A DNA stretch of 64,000 bases, taken from Anaerolineae bacterium (GTDB lineage: Bacteria; Chloroflexota; Anaerolineae; 4572-78; J111). Positions 19,440-28,265 of this stretch are shown one piece after another (the first letter of the stretch is position 1; the number at the start of each line of letters is the position of its first letter). The notes beneath the pieces are model-generated. The model did no database searches. It was not told the origin of the DNA and saw nothing but the letters and a program-made list of their open reading frames with translations. The stretch is taken from assembly GCA_023151115.1 (NCBI GenBank), contig JAKLJP010000001.1, forward strand, positions 397,339 through 461,338, written 5' to 3'. The translations under genes were made by a program, and so were the position numbers.

Positions 19440-20699
19440 TCAAATTGAATTGGGTCGCTCGGCCGGGCGCTCGTAGACCGGCTCGACCACGCTCAGGCGC
19501 ACGGCCTCCCGCCCTTTGGCATCAAAGCCGATGACCGTGTCGTTGTACATTTGCCAGGGCTGGCCGTTGATTTCGGTTTCCAGGGCCAGCGGCCCTTCTT
19601 CGATTTCATATCGAAAAATCATCTTCTGGGTGGTGCGGAAAAGCTGCAACACGGCCAGCAGTTCCCGCGAGGGCGCAGTGTAGCGGGCGATGGCCTCATC
19701 CACGCCGGGACCAAACATCTGGCGTAGATAGGCGCGCGGGGCCCAACGCGGCGGGATGTAGTAGATATTTGGCTCGGTGCCAAACTGGGGATACAAGGGC
19801 AGGGCCACCTTTTCCACCTTGATCAGGTAGTAGAGTGGATGCTCCGGCGCGGCGGCCCACGAGCCATCCGCGGCGATGTCCACCAGGCCGTTCAGCCGGA
19901 TTTTGCCGGGGCAGACGGCCATGCAGCGGGTCTCCATAGGCACACCATCGCTGAGCGGGTCGTTGCCCTCAACGCGGGGATAACAAGCCACGCACTTTTC
20001 GCTGGTACGCGTTGTGCCCCGGTACATCGGCTTTTTGTAGGGGCACTGCTCCATACATTTGCGATAGCCCCGGCAGCGGGCCTGGTCAATCAGGACGATG
20101 CCGTCTTCGGGACGCTTGTAGATGGCCTTGCGCGGGCAGGCAGCGGCGCAGGCCGGATAGGTGCAGTGATTGCAGATCCGCTGTAGGTAGAAAAACCAGG
20201 TCTGGTGTTCCGGCAGCGAGGCGCCTTCCAGGCTGAGGCCCAGCTTGTCACCCTTGTAGGCAGTTGAGGTATCCTCGTAAAAATTGGGGGCGCGCCACTC
20301 GCCGTCCTCGGGCAGGTAGCCGAGGGCCTGGTTGTTGGGGCCAGCAGCCTCGCTGAGGGCCAAGCCGTTGTATACCCCGTAGGGGGCTGTCTCGCCGGCC
20401 TGGCCGGTATCCCATTCAGCCTTTTGCCCGGCGGCCTGGTGGGCTTCATCCAGCAGTTGCAGAATTTTCACGTCCCAATGCTGGGGATAGCCGCCGTAAG
20501 GCTTGGTCTCGACGTTGTTCCACCACATATACTCCTGGCCTTTGGAGAAAGTCCAGGTTGCTTTGCAGGCCCCAGTGCAGGTCTGGCAGCCGATGCAGCG
20601 ATTGATATTGAAAACGGCCACAAACTGCTTTTCGGGGTGCGCTTCCTCAAAAACGTAACCCATCTTGCGGCCCAGATGCCAGTTGTAAACTTCAGCCAT
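19440..20699 (-). CDS. nxrB: iron-sulfur beta subunit, NxrB/NarH-like
   Basis: 419 residues from ATG 20699 behind AAGGAGA. Four ferredoxin-type clusters are visible: RCIGCQTCTGACKATW (Cys 35, 38, 41, 45), RICNHCTYPACAAACPRKA, CRGYRKCMEQCPYKK, and KCVACYPR with RCMAVCPGK. The segments EYMWWNNVETKPYGGYP, YYIPPRWAPRAYLRQMFGPG and SRELLAVLQLFR are those I associate with periplasmic nitrite oxidoreductase beta subunits, and the length is close to NxrB. It relays electrons between the molybdenum site and the gamma subunit. There is no leader, so it is probably co-exported with alpha by Tat. Confidence 0.82.
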   Translation of the reverse strand: MAEVYNWHLGRKMGYVFEEAHPEKQFVAVFNINRCIGCQTCTGACKATWTFSKGQEYMWWNNVETKPYGGYPQHWDVKILQLLDEAHQAAGQKAEWDTGQAGETAPYGVYNGLALSEAAGPNNQALGYLPEDGEWRAPNFYEDTSTAYKGDKLGLSLEGASLPEHQTWFFYLQRICNHCTYPACAAACPRKAIYKRPEDGIVLIDQARCRGYRKCMEQCPYKKPMYRGTTRTSEKCVACYPRVEGNDPLSDGVPMETRCMAVCPGKIRLNGLVDIAADGSWAAAPEHPLYYLIKVEKVALPLYPQFGTEPNIYYIPPRWAPRAYLRQMFGPGVDEAIARYTAPSRELLAVLQLFRTTQKMIFRYEIEEGPLALETEINGQPWQMYNDTVIGFDAKGREAVRLSVVEPVYERPAERPNSI

Positions 20700-20785
20700 A
20701 AGGTCTCCTTGTTGGATGATAATGCTTGAGTCCAGGACTTGGTTCTGTCACACCTTGATGTGTGAGGCGTGAAACGTGAACTTTT

Positions 20786-21055
20786 TTACGCCTCGCATCT
20801 CACGATGCCCCATTTCGCGCAGGTTCGCTGGATTAACTCCCGGACGTAGGCTTCGCCTTTTTCCCGGTAGATGCGATGGGTCGCCAGGTACACCGGGCTG
20901 GTAAACAGGCCCATGAGCCGCCGCTCGCCCCAACCCAGGCGTACATATTCCTCAACCATTATTTCGGCCATGGTCTCAAGCTGGCCCGGCTCGCCGGGCA
21001 GGGCCATGCCAACCAGTTCCAGCGGATCTTCTTCGACAAATTCATCGTAGGGCAT
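20786..21055 (-). CDS. 89-residue protein between alpha and beta genes, function unknown
   Basis: ATG 21055 lies one base after the alpha-subunit stop (TAA-T-ATG), so the genes are tightly coupled. The acidic start (MPYDEFVEEDPLELVG) is followed by ALPGEPGQLETMAE, VEEYVRLGWGERRLMGLF and YLATHRIYREKGEAYVREL; mostly helical, one Cys near the C-terminus. I know of no assigned function. A small chaperone or subunit of the complex is the contextual guess. Confidence 0.75.
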   Translation of the reverse strand: MPYDEFVEEDPLELVGMALPGEPGQLETMAEIMVEEYVRLGWGERRLMGLFTSPVYLATHRIYREKGEAYVRELIQRTCAKWGIVRCEA

Positions 21056-21056
21056 A

Positions 21057-24000
21057 TTAGGCTTCCTTTACCTCAACCATTTCGCCGTTGAGGTAGCGCT
21101 GCATGAAATCGTTCTCGTGGCCAGGGGTCAGGCCGCGGGTGGCCGGTTCCCACTTGCCCTGGCCGTTCAGACCACCGTCTTCGGCCTTGGTCACTTTGAC
21201 CAGCGTCTCTTTGGGCACGGTGTTGAGGGCATGGTTGTCGGCCTCGCCGCCAAAGATGAAGCCGGTCGCCGCTTTGGTTTTGTGGAAAAGGGTGTCGGTC
21301 TGGTGCATCGGCATGGACCAGTCGCGGGTGAGCGACTGCTGCGAGCCGTAGCGCAGGTTAGCCATGTAGCCGGTGCCTTCCGATTTGGCCAGGCCGTCGG
21401 GCCGGGTTTCGTGGGCCAGCACCGATTTCTCGGTGGCCATAAAGGGGCCGTGCTTGAGCATGATGATGTGGTAAGGGTAAGCCGGGTTGTACTTGACCCG
21501 CAGCATCAGCCGGGCCACTTTGTAGAAGGGGTCGTCGGGCTGCCAGCCGATATAGGGCCGGTCGGCCGGGTTGGCGTCCACGTAAACGTAATCGCCATCC
21601 TCGATGCCCAAATCCTGGGCGGCCTGCGGATTCATGTGCAGTTGGTGGTCGCCGGGACCGGGCAGGCGCTTGTCCACCCGGTAGGGGTCGCCAAAGTTGG
21701 AGTCGAGGATGATGGTCCAATCTACTGTGCTCCAGGAGGAGTGGACGCGGTGGCGGGTCTTGGGGGTCAGACAGTAAAAGTGATAGCCCTGTTCCCACAG
21801 CGCGTTCTTGGTCTGCTTGACCTGGGCCCAATTCATGGCGACGTTGCGCACGGTGCGCTCCTCCCAGCCCATGGCATCGAGGGGGATGCCGTAATCATCG
21901 GGCCGGACAAAGCGGCTGGCGGTGACGATGACGTTGGGCAGGTAGGGCGTGGCTTCTGGGCTTTCGCGGTGGCTGATGATGTTTTCGCCGTATTCCAGGG
22001 CTTCGGGGATGTCGCAGTAGGCGTTGAGCCGCCCGGTGTCGGTGAAGAAGGGGACCGAGTCGTTGATTTGCTCCCAGAAGGGGATGCGCGGGTAGGTGCG
22101 GAAAAGCATCATAGCCGCGCCCGGCTCGCCGTACTTGCCGCCAATGATGTCCTCAAATTTGTAGCCGCTGGTCGTCAGCGACGAGTCGAGCAGCCGCTGG
22201 ATGTATATTTCGGGCCGGCCTGCCAGGATGAATTTCCAGTAATCGCGGAAACGCTGGTCGCCCAGTTGATCGCCGATGGCGGCGGCCGTTTCGGCCAGGA
22301 TGCGGCTGTCGTCGCGGGTGTCGTAGACCGGCGGGATGCCGCCCTTCCAGATTTGCAGGAAGGGGTTGGAGCAGGAGGCGGTGATTTCGTAGGTCTCGAA
22401 CTCGGCCCAGGAGTTGGCCGCCAGGCCAAAATCCGCGTACTCGACGCTGGCCGTCATTTCGATGTCTACCGAGATGATCAGCTCGATGTTGGGGTTGACG
22501 TTTTTAATCATCTCGTAGTGGTGCTTGGCGTTGTTGAGCAGGTTGACGTTGGTGAAGAACTGCACTTTGGTTGGCGTGGGCATGTGGGTCTGACCGGTGA
22601 AGACCTTGCGGCCATACTTGGGCGTGTCCACAATCAGTGGCCGCTCGGAGTGGTTCCAGTAGGCCGGTTCTTCATCTTTGGTGTAGGCGTGGGCGTGGAT
22701 CTTTTTACCGGCAGCAGTCTCGTCCAGGTTCGGCTCAAAGGGGTCTTCGGCCACCCAGCCTTTGAAGCCCGGCCCGGTTTGGGGCGATCCCTGGAACAGC
22801 GCCGCTTTGTAGTTGCCGGCCCAGGTGTAGCAGCCCGCGCCCGGCTTGCCGATGTTGCCGGTGAGCATGAGCGGCAAAAATTGGGCGCGGTTGGCCAGGG
22901 TGGCGTGGAACCAGTGGTTGATGCCTTCGCCGATGTGGATGGCGGTGGGCTTGATGGTGGCGATGTCGTTGGCCAGGCGCTCAATCAGCTCTTTGGGAGC
23001 GTGGGTGATCTCGGCGACAGTATCCAGGTCATAATCTTTGAGATGTTCCTGGTACATGGCCCACAGGGTCAGCACTTCAACCTCCGCGCCATCGGCCAGG
23101 GTAATCGCGCCCGACCAGTCGAGCGCGGGGTCAATGCCCTTACCAGTCATAGCCGCGCCCACGTCGTCGCGGGTCAGGGCGACCAGCTCGTCGCTCTTCT
23201 GGTCCCGCACCACGTAATCGCCCAATTTGTCGTACTGTTCCGGGGTGAGGCCCTGGAGCTTGAAGCTGGGGCCGTCGGGGTCGAGGCCGGGCGCGTAATC
23301 GGGAAAAACATCGGCCGCCCGCAGCCGCTGGAGCGTATCGGCCCGCACCAGCAGGGGGAAGTCGGTGAAGCGCTTGACGAAATCTTCGTCGTACTTTTGA
23401 TTGTCTATCAGCCAGCGGGTGATGCCCAGAAAGAGGGCCGTATCGGTGGCCGGGCGGATGGGAATCCAGTAATCCGACTTGGTAGCCGGGGGCGAATATT
23501 CGGGGGTGATGGTCACAATTTTGGCCCCCCGCTCCATCGCTTCGATGAAGAAGTGAGACTCGGCCATTTTGTTTTCGACCAGATTTTTACCGCACTGGAT
23601 GTGCAGCATCGAGTTGCGCAGGTCGTTAAAATCCTCGTCGGAGGCCTGCAGGCCGGTGGTAAAGGGGTGGCCGGGGGCCTGGTCGCCGTGCCAGGTGTAG
23701 TTGGACCAGATACGCCCGCCCCGGGCCTCTTCCGGCTCGACACCGCGCACGTGGGTATCGAGCAGGGCCAGAGTATTGGAGAAACGGTACATGCCGTACT
23801 TGCCGATGACCCCCAACAGCCCCATGCCGCCGCGACACTTGAAGGTGCGCGTCCCGGCTCCGCCCATCGCTTCGATCATCTCCTCCGGGTAGCCTTGCTC
23901 CCGCAAGAGGGCCGCGCCTTCGTCGCCGGAGTAGCGGGTGGCGATGGCGATCATGCCGCGGGCGATGTAATCGTAGGCCGTTTCCCAGGAGATGGGCAGC

Positions 24001-24500
24001 AGCTCATCCGCGCCCCGCGCGTCGAACTTGTACTTGCTTTTGTTCTCCGGGGTCAGTTCGGGGAAGCCGTCGTCGGCCCAGGCCTGCCAGCCTTTGCGCA
24101 TGAGCGGCCCTTTGAGGCGGTGCGGCCCGTACACCCGGCGATGAAAGGTCTGCCCCTTTTTGCAGCCGCGGGGATTCCAGTGCGCGGTGGCCTTATTGCC
24201 GTACAGATCGCCGTAGTTGCCGACATCGTAATTGGTTTCGGAGCGGAGGATGATACCGTTGCGGGTAAAGGCCCGCAGGCGGCAGGCGTGGGTGTCGTTG
24301 GGGGAGCAGACGTAGGTAAATGAGGAGTCGTACTGGTACTGGTTGCGGTAGATTTTTTCCCAGCCCCGGTCCGGGTAGCCGGCCAGGGGATTGTCTACCT
24401 GGATGGGTGTGAGCAACTGCAACTGCGGCTCGGACAGAGCCAGTGCCAGGGCCGAGGCCCCGGACAACTTCAGAAAATCCCGGCGCGAAAAAAAAGTCAT
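21057..24500 (-). CDS. nxrA: molybdopterin catalytic subunit, type II DMSO reductase family, NxrA-like, Tat-exported
   Basis: 1147 residues, equal to the size I recall for periplasmic nitrite oxidoreductases. It begins with a twin-arginine leader (SRRDFLKLSG, residues 5-14) and a hydrophobic stretch. The N-terminal cluster segment is C65-x7-C73 with H71, then C113 in NPRGCKKG. NYTWHGDQAPGHPFTTG (about 267-283) contains the Asp expected to ligate Mo (D273). NIGKPGAGCYTWAGN and the C-terminal GDHQLHMNPQAAQDLGI dinucleotide-binding segment follow. It would interconvert nitrate and nitrite outside the membrane; direction, and whether the substrate is really N-oxyanion, cannot be read from sequence. 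Confidence 0.82.
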   Translation of the reverse strand: MTFFSRRDFLKLSGASALALALSEPQLQLLTPIQVDNPLAGYPDRGWEKIYRNQYQYDSSFTYVCSPNDTHACRLRAFTRNGIILRSETNYDVGNYGDLYGNKATAHWNPRGCKKGQTFHRRVYGPHRLKGPLMRKGWQAWADDGFPELTPENKSKYKFDARGADELLPISWETAYDYIARGMIAIATRYSGDEGAALLREQGYPEEMIEAMGGAGTRTFKCRGGMGLLGVIGKYGMYRFSNTLALLDTHVRGVEPEEARGGRIWSNYTWHGDQAPGHPFTTGLQASDEDFNDLRNSMLHIQCGKNLVENKMAESHFFIEAMERGAKIVTITPEYSPPATKSDYWIPIRPATDTALFLGITRWLIDNQKYDEDFVKRFTDFPLLVRADTLQRLRAADVFPDYAPGLDPDGPSFKLQGLTPEQYDKLGDYVVRDQKSDELVALTRDDVGAAMTGKGIDPALDWSGAITLADGAEVEVLTLWAMYQEHLKDYDLDTVAEITHAPKELIERLANDIATIKPTAIHIGEGINHWFHATLANRAQFLPLMLTGNIGKPGAGCYTWAGNYKAALFQGSPQTGPGFKGWVAEDPFEPNLDETAAGKKIHAHAYTKDEEPAYWNHSERPLIVDTPKYGRKVFTGQTHMPTPTKVQFFTNVNLLNNAKHHYEMIKNVNPNIELIISVDIEMTASVEYADFGLAANSWAEFETYEITASCSNPFLQIWKGGIPPVYDTRDDSRILAETAAAIGDQLGDQRFRDYWKFILAGRPEIYIQRLLDSSLTTSGYKFEDIIGGKYGEPGAAMMLFRTYPRIPFWEQINDSVPFFTDTGRLNAYCDIPEALEYGENIISHRESPEATPYLPNVIVTASRFVRPDDYGIPLDAMGWEERTVRNVAMNWAQVKQTKNALWEQGYHFYCLTPKTRHRVHSSWSTVDWTIILDSNFGDPYRVDKRLPGPGDHQLHMNPQAAQDLGIEDGDYVYVDANPADRPYIGWQPDDPFYKVARLMLRVKYNPAYPYHIIMLKHGPFMATEKSVLAHETRPDGLAKSEGTGYMANLRYGSQQSLTRDWSMPMHQTDTLFHKTKAATGFIFGGEADNHALNTVPKETLVKVTKAEDGGLNGQGKWEPATRGLTPGHENDFMQRYLNGEMVEVKEA

Positions 24501-24720
24501 AGACCAACCTCCTTTGGCAGGTTAAAATTGCGACTTTCAACTCGTACTCGACAACTTCACCCCAAGTTGAAATGAATGACGGATGAGGGCGAAGTAGAAG
24601 AAAAACGGGATTAACGATTTTAAGGGGTAATCCAAAAGCCCACCCGGAGGGGGGCCAGGTGTGGACAGCTTTTGAACTACCCCGCTGAGAGGTAGTATAG
24701 CAGGTTATATGGTCAGTGGA

Positions 24721-24736
24721 TGTGACTTTTGTCACA
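24721..24736. promoter_or_regulatory. CRP/FNR-like site TGTGACTTTTGTCACA
   Basis: Exact TGTGA-N6-TCACA dyad, 220 bp upstream of the alpha-subunit start. It shares TGAC-N4-GTCA with 8598, 8620 and 26244. Probable activator site of the Nxr-like operon. Confidence 0.65.
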
Positions 24737-24783
24737 TTCAGTCTTACTGAAATTGATTCATTATTAGGCCTGACCTTGCTGCT

Positions 24784-25152
24784 TCAACGCCAACTGCCTC
24801 GTTTGAGTCCAGCCATCACTTCAGTATGATCCTCAAAAGTGGGTGGGGGCGTAACCACGTGCAAGATAACCAACCGGTTTTCGGCTTTGATGCCCCGCGC
24901 CTCTCCCGCCGGTACAAAGACCAGGCTGCCGGGGCCAAGCCGCGTCTCCTGCTCGCCGGCCGCTACCAGCGCTTCGCCCTCCAAAATGGTCAGAGTCAAA
25001 TCTACATTGGGTTGATGCACCGGGATAAACTGGCCGGGTTCAAAACAGGCCAAAACCACTTTAACCCGCTCATTTTCAGTCAGGACAACCGGATTGAACC
25101 GCTGCTCGGTAAAAGCCGCAGCTTGTTGGTATGAAGTTAGCACAATGGTCAT
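24784..25152 (-). CDS. cupin-domain protein
   Basis: 122 residues from ATG 25152 with GAGGAGAG upstream. A single cupin barrel with FEPGQFIPVHQPNVDLTLTILEGEALV (split here by the metal-site His and the usual Glu/Gly) and LGPGSLVFVPAGEARGIKA. The first motif keeps one His (PVHQP); other ligands are partly replaced. Function unknown; it may bind a small metabolite or metal. It follows the DUF364 gene in the same direction. Confidence 0.75.
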   Translation of the reverse strand: MTIVLTSYQQAAAFTEQRFNPVVLTENERVKVVLACFEPGQFIPVHQPNVDLTLTILEGEALVAAGEQETRLGPGSLVFVPAGEARGIKAENRLVILHVVTPPPTFEDHTEVMAGLKRGSWR

Positions 25153-25294
25153 AAATCTCTCCTCAAAATCTAGTAGACGGCAGACGGTATGCGAAGCGGT
25201 AGACAGGGATAACAAATATCTCCCTGCTGCCCTGCCGCCTTGCCACCTTTTTTATTGTTGACGGCCTGTCACAGACTCGTAAACACTCCATTTT

Positions 25295-26128
25295 TTAATG
25301 CGCAAGCTCAACTGCTTGCTGTCGCACCAGGCAGATTTTCTCGGCCTCCGTCTCAAAAAAGTAACCGGAACCGCCCTCGCTGACGACTTGCAGGATCTTG
25401 TGATGATCCCGCACCCGAATACCACCCAACACATGTACCCCGCGTTCAAAAAACGGCGGGGGCCAGGGTGAGGCGGTGGGTCCAGCCAGAACAACCGCCC
25501 GCGCGCCGCTGGCTGCCTGCAACAGGGCGTCAAGGCCGCCTTCCACCAACGCCGAGCCGGTGATGATGACTACGCTGGCCTGAGCTACAACCTCGATTGC
25601 CTTTTCGGGTGATTGCCAGAAGGGCAACTCGTCTGCTTTCAGAGCCTCGCGGTGCTTATCCACCACCCATAACTGCGACACTTGCCCCTTCAAGGTTTTG
25701 ATAAAGGGCACAAAGCCGCCTACCATCGCCACCCGATCCTGAGCCTGAATCGCTGCAGCAGCCAGGGCGTCCACACCGGCAAGCAGTTGCCCGCCCGGCA
25801 CGCCGTGATGGGCCATCGCCTGGGCCGAGAGCGCATTGAGTACAGCCACGCCAACGGCTCGGCGCAATGGAACCGGCGAGAGCGCGTACTTGGCCAGGGT
25901 CCAGGCATCTTGCCCGGCCATCCAGCCCGCCGGTGGGGCCGCCGCTGCCGATTTGGGGCAGCAGACGGTGTCGCTCAAATCTCGTGGGGTAAAAGCCACT
26001 CCGACATGCGTGGTGGAAAGCTGCGCTGCGGTATAAAAGACGCCAATACGAACGTCGGTGACGATGATGGGTTCACCTTCCAGGACACACCATAATTCGG
26101 TCAGCCAGGCTTCGATAATATTTGTCAT
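25295..26128 (-). CDS. DUF364 / DUF4213 family protein (putative heavy-metal chelation)
   Basis: 277 residues, starting behind CAGGAGG. The N-terminal half (about 10-100) has TAAQLSTTHVGVAFTPRDLS and a VCCPKSA segment; the C-terminal half is Rossmann-like with VAMVGGFVPFIKTL, VVIITGSALVEGGLD and VVLAGPTASPWP, the hallmarks of DUF364. Members are often linked to metal or cofactor handling, including Mo/W enzymes. The near-identical CRP/FNR-like site here and before the molybdoenzyme suggests joint control. Confidence 0.78.
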   Translation of the reverse strand: MTNIIEAWLTELWCVLEGEPIIVTDVRIGVFYTAAQLSTTHVGVAFTPRDLSDTVCCPKSAAAAPPAGWMAGQDAWTLAKYALSPVPLRRAVGVAVLNALSAQAMAHHGVPGGQLLAGVDALAAAAIQAQDRVAMVGGFVPFIKTLKGQVSQLWVVDKHREALKADELPFWQSPEKAIEVVAQASVVIITGSALVEGGLDALLQAASGARAVVLAGPTASPWPPPFFERGVHVLGGIRVRDHHKILQVVSEGGSGYFFETEAEKICLVRQQAVELAH

Positions 26129-26243
26129 AGCAACCTCCTGGTTAATTATGGATCACTTGATTGAGTTTGAAGTAATAGGTTTGTGAGCCGTAATCATACT
26201 TAAGAAACATGTGGCTACTATAACAGCAGTAGCGACAGGAGTA

Positions 26244-26259
26244 TGTGACTTTTGTCTCA
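26244..26259. promoter_or_regulatory. CRP/FNR-like site TGTGACTTTTGTCTCA
   Basis: Differs by one base from the perfect dyad at 24721 and lies 116 bp upstream of the DUF364 gene. Confidence 0.6.
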
Positions 26260-26351
26260 AAATCCATTTGGTTCAAGCTTGGTCATCGTTACCCGCCTAT
26301 ACATTTAGCGACAGGATCTGACTAATTTTAAGGAAAAAAGGCCAATTGTAC

Positions 26352-26380
26352 TTGACTCAAACGATTTTATAAGATATTAT
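26352..26380 (+). promoter_or_regulatory. sigma-70 type promoter of the arsR-rhodanese gene
   Basis: TTGACT (26352-26357) and TATTAT (26375-26380) are separated by exactly 17 bp, 44 bp before the ATG. Confidence 0.7.
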
Positions 26381-26399
26381 TCAAGTAATCTATTGAATA
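26378..26399. promoter_or_regulatory. ArsR-type operator TATTCAA-N8-TTGAATA
   Basis: Perfect 7-bp inverted repeat overlapping the -10 box of the promoter just above. The position and A/T-rich dyad fit ArsR/SmtB-family autorepression. Confidence 0.65.
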
Positions 26400-26423
26400 T
26401 TTGTATATTCTAAAGGTAATCAG

Positions 26424-27095
26424 ATGACAACCTCAACTGACAAGCGGCGACACAAAGAACGACTCTATCAGCTGTTTAGCCAGGTAGCCACAGCGATGTC
26501 GAATCCTCACCGCCTGGAACTGTTGGATTTGCTTGTTCAGGCCCCCCGTACGGTGGAGGAACTGGCCCAGGAAGCTCATATGAGTGTGGCCAACACCTCC
26601 CAACATCTACAGCGGCTCAAGCAAGCCAAGTTGGTGCTGAACGAACGAGAGGGTTTGTATATCCGTTACCGGCTGGCCGATCCAGCGGTAGCCCGTTTGT
26701 GGCTGGAATTGCGAGCTGTGGCCGAGCAGCAGTTGGCCGAGGTGGAACGCACCCTCGACGCCTACCGCCATCGCCGCCACGAATTTGAGGGTATTTCCTC
26801 CGAGGAGCTGCGAAGCTGGTTGCGCCACGGTGAAGTGGTCTTGCTCGATGTGCGCCCCGCAGCAGAGTATGAGGCCGGACACTTGCCGGAGGCAATTTCT
26901 ATTCCTATTGACGAATTGGAACGCCGCTTGCATGAACTTCCGCCCAACAAACTTATTGTTGCTTACTGCCGCGGCCCCTACTGTGTCTACGCCGACGATG
27001 CATTGGGTTTGTTGGCCGAGCGAGGCTGGCAAGTGGCGCGGCTGGAAGAGGGTATTGCCGAGTGGCGAGAGGCGGGTTATAAGTTGGCAGCATAG
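26424..27095 (+). CDS. ArsR-family repressor fused to a rhodanese domain
   Basis: 223 residues. A winged helix (about 10-95; HRLELLDLLVQAPRTVEELA, SVANTSQHLQRLKQAKLV) is followed by a coiled linker and a rhodanese domain (about 125-222) with LLDVRPAAEYEAGHLPEA and the active loop YCRGPYC, holding the catalytic Cys and a second Cys four residues on. There is no ArsR metal box in helix 3, so the signal is likely a sulfane sulfur, selenium species or oxidant sensed at the rhodanese cysteines (inference). It is divergent from DUF364 and lies just before the ArsM-like selenoprotein gene. Confidence 0.88.
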   Translation: MTTSTDKRRHKERLYQLFSQVATAMSNPHRLELLDLLVQAPRTVEELAQEAHMSVANTSQHLQRLKQAKLVLNEREGLYIRYRLADPAVARLWLELRAVAEQQLAEVERTLDAYRHRRHEFEGISSEELRSWLRHGEVVLLDVRPAAEYEAGHLPEAISIPIDELERRLHELPPNKLIVAYCRGPYCVYADDALGLLAERGWQVARLEEGIAEWREAGYKLAA

Positions 27096-27212
27096 CTAGT
27101 TTGCTCACCTATGTAAAAGGAGGCTGGCCTATGGGCTGATTCCAATTGGTTAAGCAAGCATTTTATTGACTGGGCTGTTTTTGTCGAGGAAGTTACTCGA
27201 TGAAGGGGGGAA

Positions 27213-28082
27213 ATGATGAATAATACCTTGGTTGAGGCGTTGGGTTTGGATTTGACCGAGCTGCGCGTCGCTATTAGCGAAGAATACACAGCGGTCGCCC
27301 TGAAACCGGAGCAGGGCTTTCATTTTCATACCGGTCGGCCCCTAGCGCACCTGCTGGGCTATCCCGACGAATGGCTGGCCGGTATCCCGGAAACATCTAT
27401 CGAGTCTTTTGCCGGCACCGGTAACCCCTTTAGTCTGGGCCAAATCCGTCCAGGAGAGCGGGTGGTGGATGTGGGCTGTGGGGCGGGGATTGATAGCCTC
27501 ATCGCAGCGAAAATGGGTGGGCCGGCCGGTCAGGTGATTGGAGTGGATATGACCCCGGCAATGCTCGACAAGGCTCGCCGTGCAGCGGTTGAGACTGGCT
27601 TGACCAATATTGAGTTCCGCCAGGGATATGCTGAGGCCCTGCCAGTGCCGGATAGCTGGGCGGACGTACTCATCTCCAATGGCGTTCTCAACTTGATGCC
27701 GGACAAAGCGGCTGCGCTGAGCGAAATGGCCCGTGTGCTACGCAGTCCTAACCCTGGGTTAGGGAAGCCGACTGGCCGCCTGCAAATCGGGGATATTTTG
27801 GTCCAAACCGTCGTGCCAGAAGACGCAAAAAGTGATATCTCGTTGTGGACCGGCTGAATTGCCGGTGCTCTGCTGGAAGCAGAGTTAGAGATGGCCGTCG
27901 TGATGGCCGGTTTTGTGGAGTTCGAGATCACCTGGCGAGCTGATGTATTTAGCGGTGCGCCCCAATCCTCAAGCGCTGCCGAGTTTGGCACGCTGGGGAT
28001 CAATTTCCGTGCTCGCAAGCCACGTGATGAGGTTGAATGGGCCAGGGCGCTGGCTGTCCTGAATTGCCAGGTTCCAGCCTGA
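27213..28082 (+). CDS. ArsM-like SAM methyltransferase with in-frame UGA (probable selenocysteine 215)
   Basis: 289 residues if the TGA at 27855-27857 is read through. The N-terminal region (EQGFHFHTGRPLAHLLGY) and SAM motif VVDVGCGAGIDSLIAAK, then VDMTPAMLDKARR and ISNGVLNLMPDKAAAL, place it in the arsenite methyltransferase-like group. The TGA falls in LWTG-U-IAGALLEAE, where ArsM enzymes have the Cys of the CIAGA motif that binds As(III). Homologous sequence continues for 74 codons after it, matching the paralogue at 52489. The N-terminal ArsM cysteines are missing, so the substrate may not be arsenite. It carries an 8-codon insertion built on a palindrome (27747-27763). Confidence 0.85.
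27868..27884 (+). promoter_or_regulatory. bacterial SECIS-like hairpin of ArsM-like gene 1
   Basis: CTCTGCT-GGA-AGCAGAG, a perfect 7-bp stem with a 3-base loop starting with G, 17 nt after the TGA. The identical hairpin follows the TGA of the paralogue at 53101. Confidence 0.78.
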
Positions 28083-28265
28083 CGATAAGGAGCCAGCCCG
28101 GCTGATATTTTTGATCCCACAACCTACTCACCATTTGGGTATTCCCGACCGCACGACTAAAGTCTGGGGGTTAGAAGAAGGGGGGTGGTCCGGCAGTAAC
28201 AATTCTGACAATTGAATAAGACTGTATTCAATCAAATATTCAAAGCAAGGGGGCAAAGTAACTGT

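Noticed and set aside
21117..24323. 1068-codon open frame on the plus strand
   Set aside because: It is antisense to the alpha-subunit gene and low-complexity (Val/Gly-rich); GC-rich codon bias produces such shadow frames.
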